A stretch of DNA of 27,085 nt, from positions 1 through 27,085 of the forward strand of contig CAVCMG010000038.1 in assembly GCA_963603285.1 (NCBI GenBank). The letters are read 5' to 3'. Made by a program: the position numbers and the translations under genes. Below are positions 24,400 to 27,085 of this stretch, one piece after another. The DNA is from UBA11957 sp963603285. GTDB taxonomy: Bacteria > Bacillota > Clostridia > Lachnospirales > Lachnospiraceae. The notes under the pieces were generated by a model. That model worked only from the letters and a program-made list of their open reading frames with translations. It was not told the origin of the DNA and did no database searches. Positions within the stretch are counted from its first letter, which is position 1. Each line of letters begins with the position of its first letter.

Positions 24400-25065
24400 A
24401 TGGAAAGTGTAAAGATTGCGGATCTGTATGATCTGACACAGACGATGGCCGGGGAGGCACTGGCAAAGCTGACGTATCCGTGGGAGATGCTGCTGGGGAT
24501 CGGGGATCTGATCATGGAGCTTGGAAAGACGCTGGATCCTGAGGTTTATGAGCAGCGCGGTGAGAATATCTGGATCGCGCGTTCGGCAAAGATCGCTCCG
24601 ACGGCTTCAATCACAGGACCGGTGATCATCGGCGAGGATACGGAGGTACGTCCGGGGGCGTTTATCCGTGGCAAGGCGCTGGTGGGATGCCATTGTGTGG
24701 TTGGTAATTCTACGGAGCTGAAAAATGTGATCCTGTTCAATAATGTGCAGGTGCCGCATTATAATTATGTGGGGGATTCTATTCTGGGATACAAGTCACA
24801 TATGGGTGCGGGATCGATTACTTCGAATGTGAAGTCGGATAAGAAGCTGGTGATTGTAAAGGGATCTGCGGATCGCTGGGAGACCGGGTTGAAGAAGTTT
24901 GGCGCTATGCTGGGGGACCATGTGGAGGTTGGTTGCAACAGTGTGCTGAATCCGGGGACGGTGATTGGGAGAAATACGAATGTTTATCCGTTGACTTCGG
25001 TTCGGGGGGTTGTGCCGTCGGATTCGATTGTGAAAGCTATGGATAATATTGTAGGAAAAGAATGA
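24400..25065 (+). CDS. Left-handed beta-helix (hexapeptide-repeat) sugar-nucleotide acyltransferase-like protein
   Basis: A 221-residue protein. After a helical N-terminus (1-55), hexapeptide repeats run from about 58 to 210 (IARSAKIAPTASITGPVIIG, then VRPGAFIRGKALVGCHCVVG), as in the acetyltransferase half of GlmU and in GDP/UDP-sugar enzymes. The loop HYNYVGDSILGYKSHMGAGS strongly resembles GlmU-type sequences (GAGTITCN there, GAGSITSN here). The pyrophosphorylase half is missing, so it is not GlmU itself; databases often label such proteins UDP-N-acetylglucosamine pyrophosphorylase. Substrate unknown. AAAGGAG precedes the ATG. Its stop is 5 bases before a very large foldback element. Confidence 0.8.
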   Translation: MESVKIADLYDLTQTMAGEALAKLTYPWEMLLGIGDLIMELGKTLDPEVYEQRGENIWIARSAKIAPTASITGPVIIGEDTEVRPGAFIRGKALVGCHCVVGNSTELKNVILFNNVQVPHYNYVGDSILGYKSHMGAGSITSNVKSDKKLVIVKGSADRWETGLKKFGAMLGDHVEVGCNSVLNPGTVIGRNTNVYPLTSVRGVVPSDSIVKAMDNIVGKE

Positions 25066-25070
25066 GTGAC

Positions 25071-25354
25071 GGACAGGTCATAGCGTGAAATAGGCCCGTG
25101 GCCTGTGTATGCATGGATTTCCGGACGCTTAGGCGATGGTTCTAAGTGTGCAGCCGGCCGGAATGTAAAGGATCAGTCGCATTCGTCGTGTTTTTTGATA
25201 AAAACACGACTCAAAGCGACTTCAGATGGTGCTTTGGAGAGCACCATCTGCCTTTACATTCCGGCCAGCTGCACACTAAGAACCATTACGCCTTCGCTTT
25301 ACGGAAATCCCCGCATACACAGGCCACGGGCCTATTTCACGCTATGACCTGTCC
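25071..25354. repeat. 284-bp foldback palindrome with branched head between two convergent genes
   Basis: Arms 25071-25123 and 25302-25354 pair at 51 of 53 positions. A second block, 25136-25171 with 25251-25286, pairs at 34 of 36. The head (25172-25250) carries two perfect 11-bp hairpins: 25185-25195 with 25200-25210, extended by 25175-25180 with 25216-25221; and 25223-25233 with 25240-25250. The predicted shape is a very long stem ending in a three-way junction. It fills the gap between the hexapeptide gene stop (25065) and the stop of the TraX-family gene (25365 on the minus strand), leaving 5 and 10 bases. It may act as a two-way terminator, a mobile foldback element or a structured RNA. 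Confidence 0.92.
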
Positions 25355-25364
25355 TGGGTGTTGG

Positions 25365-26117
25365 CTAGAAAGACAGGTGAAGGAGTAGTTGTTCAAGGGC
25401 GTAGAGTGCCAGCAGGTGTACGGGGTAGAACCAGTAGAAGAGGTTCTTGGGGGAACTGCCTTTCTGGTCGTTGTAGAGGGCCAAGGGGACTGTGGCGAAG
25501 ATGGCGGCGGGTTCCCAGTAGAAGGCTATGGCGGTGGCGAGGAGGGTGAGGTTGCGGTTGTAGCGGAAGATGTACAGGAGGGCGAGGGCGAGGATGCCTT
25601 TGTAGCTGTAGTCGGTTTTGAGGAGGAACGCGATATAGGCGACGGCGGCGATTATGAGGAGGGAGAGGCATAAGCGCAGGGTCGGGTGTATCGTGGTCTG
25701 GTCTAGTTTTTCGAGGGCACACATCATGAGGAAGCCAAGAAGCAGGGTCCACATGACATTCTGGTAGTTGGCGCTGAGTACGGACTGGCCGACGGTGAGG
25801 TTGAAGGGGATTTCGGACAGGAGGGCGAAGATCAGCAGGTGTCTGCCATAGGCTTTCCGGTCGTGGGTATACTTAAAGCCCTGTACGAGCATGAAGAGGT
25901 ACAGGGGGAAGGCGATGCGGCCGATGGAGCGCATAGAGCGGTAGAGGCTGTAGAGGGCGGCGCTGTGGGTGGCGGCGAAGGTGCTGGGGCCACAGAGGAT
26001 GCCGTAGTAGAGGACGACAAGGGCGGTGTGGTCGATCAGCATGGAGAGCAGGGCGATCCATTTTAAGGCGGCCCGGTCAAATACGCGGAAACGGGATGGG
26101 ATGCATGATGGCTGCAT
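25365..26117 (-). CDS. TraX-family integral membrane protein (probable acyltransferase-like)
   Basis: A 250-residue protein with about eight hydrophobic segments and the TraX-type opening ALKWIALLSMLIDHTA, followed by IGRIAFPLYLFMLVQGF. GGAGGAA on the minus strand, about 8 bases before the ATG at 26117, favours this start over an upstream one at 26141. TraX of F-like plasmids N-acetylates pilin; chromosomal homologues in Firmicutes are common and their substrate is unknown. No conjugation genes accompany it here, so mobility should not be read from the name. It converges on the hexapeptide gene with only the foldback element between them. Confidence 0.85.
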   Translation of the reverse strand: MQPSCIPSRFRVFDRAALKWIALLSMLIDHTALVVLYYGILCGPSTFAATHSAALYSLYRSMRSIGRIAFPLYLFMLVQGFKYTHDRKAYGRHLLIFALLSEIPFNLTVGQSVLSANYQNVMWTLLLGFLMMCALEKLDQTTIHPTLRLCLSLLIIAAVAYIAFLLKTDYSYKGILALALLYIFRYNRNLTLLATAIAFYWEPAAIFATVPLALYNDQKGSSPKNLFYWFYPVHLLALYALEQLLLHLSF

Positions 26118-26421
26118 AAAAAATTCCTCCAAATAAAACATATAAAATGAGTATAGCGAATGTGGATTGCAGTGTAAAGAAAAAGAAGTGGAGATACATG
26201 ATAAACAGAAAACTTTTCAAATGGAAGGAAAGAAAATATGGAAAGAAAGGCCGGAGCGTGTGTGGATGCCAGAAAAGCAATATGGCATTTTGGCATGTGT
26301 CAGGTTTGCATTTATGGAAAAAACACGGTATAATGTATCCAAATGCATGCCTGTCCGTATGACAGCGGTTGTAGCTACGCTGGTGATATTGGACGGATGA
26401 AGAGTGACAGGAGGATACAGT
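26118..26421. other. 304-bp intergenic region between divergent genes
   Basis: The stretch between the TraX-family gene (minus) and the monooxygenase gene (plus) holds the minus-strand ribosome site at 26121-26130, an A-rich segment to about 26240, and the plus-strand promoter at 26306-26334. Short plus-strand frames (26147-26362, 26167-26400) have no family features and cross the promoter. I see no RNA gene. Confidence 0.5.
26306..26334 (+). promoter_or_regulatory. Sigma-A promoter of the ABM monooxygenase gene
   Basis: A -35 box TTGCAT (26306-26311), a 17-bp spacer, and consensus -10 TATAAT (26329-26334). The leader to the ATG at 26422 is about 80 bases. Confidence 0.75.
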
Positions 26422-26709
26422 ATGATCGTTATTTATGCAGAATGTCTGGTCAATCCGCAGAAGACGGATGAGTTTGTCAAGCTTGCCGGACAGCTGGTGG
26501 CAGAATCAAAGAAGGAGCAGGGAAACGTCAGCTATGAGCTGATCCATTGCCGTGAGGGCAGAAATATCTATGCGTTCCTGGAAAAATGGCAGGATCAGGA
26601 TATTCTGGATTGCCATATGCGTTCCAGACATTTCACGACGATCTTTCCGCAGATCGAAAAGATGCTGATCTGCCCGGCAAAGCTGAATTCCTATACCGTC
26701 GAAGCGTAG
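26422..26709 (+). CDS. Small ABM-fold protein (antibiotic biosynthesis monooxygenase / quinol monooxygenase family)
   Basis: A 95-residue single-domain protein, the normal length of the ABM (YgiN/LsrG-like) family. The pattern is typical: beta strand MIVIYAECLVNPQKTDEF, helix, GNVSYELIHC, NIYAFLEKWQDQDILDCHMR, and a C-terminal strand. AGGAGG eight bases before ATG 26422 makes this start better than the GTG at 26404. Such proteins form ferredoxin-like dimers and act on quinols, or on AI-2 derivatives in LsrG. Its substrate here is unknown. In an anaerobe a true oxygenase role is doubtful. Confidence 0.82.
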   Translation: MIVIYAECLVNPQKTDEFVKLAGQLVAESKKEQGNVSYELIHCREGRNIYAFLEKWQDQDILDCHMRSRHFTTIFPQIEKMLICPAKLNSYTVEA

Positions 26710-26927
26710 ATGTCTGTAAAAGGTTGGTCACGGATTATTACTTTTGTACAGATTTCCGGCCACAGAGCTGTAAATCTTGTATGCAAAACTTGTCCCGGAT
26801 CGTAACTTTTGGCTGGACGAAAAGCCGTTTGTATGCGATAATAATTGCGGTATGCAAAGAAATGCCTGTCTTTGCTGCCTGAGATTGTTATTTCAATATT
26901 TAATACATAGTTGAAAGGAGTTTAACA

Positions 26928-27085
26928 ATGATCTACACAAAAGAAGTTGAACTGATGTGTCCTGTAGCAAAGGGCGCAAAACATGAGCCGGCTCCTATTC
27001 CGGAAGAGGGCAAATGGGTCCATGCAAAGAAAATCGAAGATATTTCCGGTTTCACACATGGTGTGGGCTGGTGCGCACCGCAGCA
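26928..27085 (+). CDS. Partial gene, probable NifU-like Fe-S cluster scaffold protein
   Basis: The first 52 codons run off the window edge. GAAAGGAG at about 26913-26920 sets the start. The visible sequence has CPVAKGAKHEPAPIPEEGKW and ISGFTHGVGWCAPQ. I associate this N-terminus, with its cysteine just before a glutamine-rich turn, with a conserved Clostridia protein usually labelled iron-sulfur cluster assembly scaffold (NifU-like). The rest, with the remaining cysteines, is outside the window, so the call rests on recognition of a short segment. Confidence 0.55.
   Translation, partial: MIYTKEVELMCPVAKGAKHEPAPIPEEGKWVHAKKIEDISGFTHGVGWCAPQ

Noticed and set aside
22017..25354. Reading topB, the hexapeptide gene and TraX as cargo of one transposon bounded by the two palindromes
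   Set aside because: The arms of the two elements do not match each other, no transposase or integrase is present, and no target duplication is seen.
25071..25354. Branched palindrome as tRNA, group II intron or CRISPR array
   Set aside because: No tRNA cloverleaf or CCA end, no intron domain V-like motif, and no regularly spaced repeats were found.
25389..26066. Gly/Glu/Val-rich plus-strand frames opposite the TraX gene
   Set aside because: They are shadows produced by the G-rich plus strand; the minus-strand membrane protein is well supported.
26147..26400. Short plus-strand frames before the ABM gene
   Set aside because: No ribosome site or homology features, and they run through the promoter at 26306-26334.

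Overview
The window reads as chromosomal DNA of an anaerobic, acetogenic Firmicute, most likely a gut Lachnospiraceae member (Blautia or a near relative). The reason is a near-complete carbonyl branch of the Wood-Ljungdahl (reductive acetyl-CoA) pathway with Firmicute-type Shine-Dalgarno sites and sigma-A promoters. The species call is inference from gene content and protein style, because no search was possible.

Layout. (1) 1-300: regulatory region with a strong extended -10 promoter and an array of TTGTGCAG-like repeats. (2) 301-10924: one long plus-strand transcription unit: a small His/Cys-rich protein, the nickel protein CooT, MetF, a CooC ATPase, CO dehydrogenase (cooS/acsA), a second CooC, acetyl-CoA synthase (acsB), the two corrinoid iron-sulfur protein subunits (acsD, acsC) and their methyltransferase (acsE). 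A clear terminator follows at 10958-10990. (3) 11072-13650: the corrinoid reductive activator acsV and a DUF3786 protein, ended by a terminator at 13748-13779. (4) 13828-15483: a textbook promoter driving fchA and a FolD-type dehydrogenase. (5) 15611-16975: a secreted lysozyme-like protein with its own promoter and terminator. (6) 16990-18556: minus-strand ABC permease and ATPase. (7) 18697-21979: queH, then argH-asd. (8) 21980-25364: topB and a hexapeptide (left-handed beta-helix) gene, with two very long foldback palindromes at 22017-22231 and 25071-25354. (9) 25365-27085: minus-strand TraX-family membrane protein, a small ABM-fold monooxygenase, and the 5' end of a probable Fe-S scaffold gene.

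How the genes work together. FchA and the FolD-like enzyme reduce formyl/methenyl-THF to methylene-THF, and MetF makes methyl-THF. AcsE moves the methyl group to the cobalt of AcsC/AcsD, and AcsV re-activates oxidised corrinoid. CooS supplies CO from CO2, and AcsB joins CO, methyl and CoA. CooT, the two CooC ATPases and probably the His/Cys-rich leader protein supply nickel to the C- and A-clusters. Formyl-THF synthetase, formate dehydrogenase, MetV and an RnfC2/Hdr partner for MetF are not in the window.

The most interesting points are: a candidate CooJ-like nickel protein at the head of the operon; a FolD homologue that has lost the cyclohydrolase lysine and glutamine next to a dedicated cyclohydrolase; perfect hairpins without U-tracts that cut the acs operon into modules (one with a C(UUCG)G loop); a DUF3786 protein tied to acsV; and two large foldback elements, one of which exactly fills the gap between two convergent genes.
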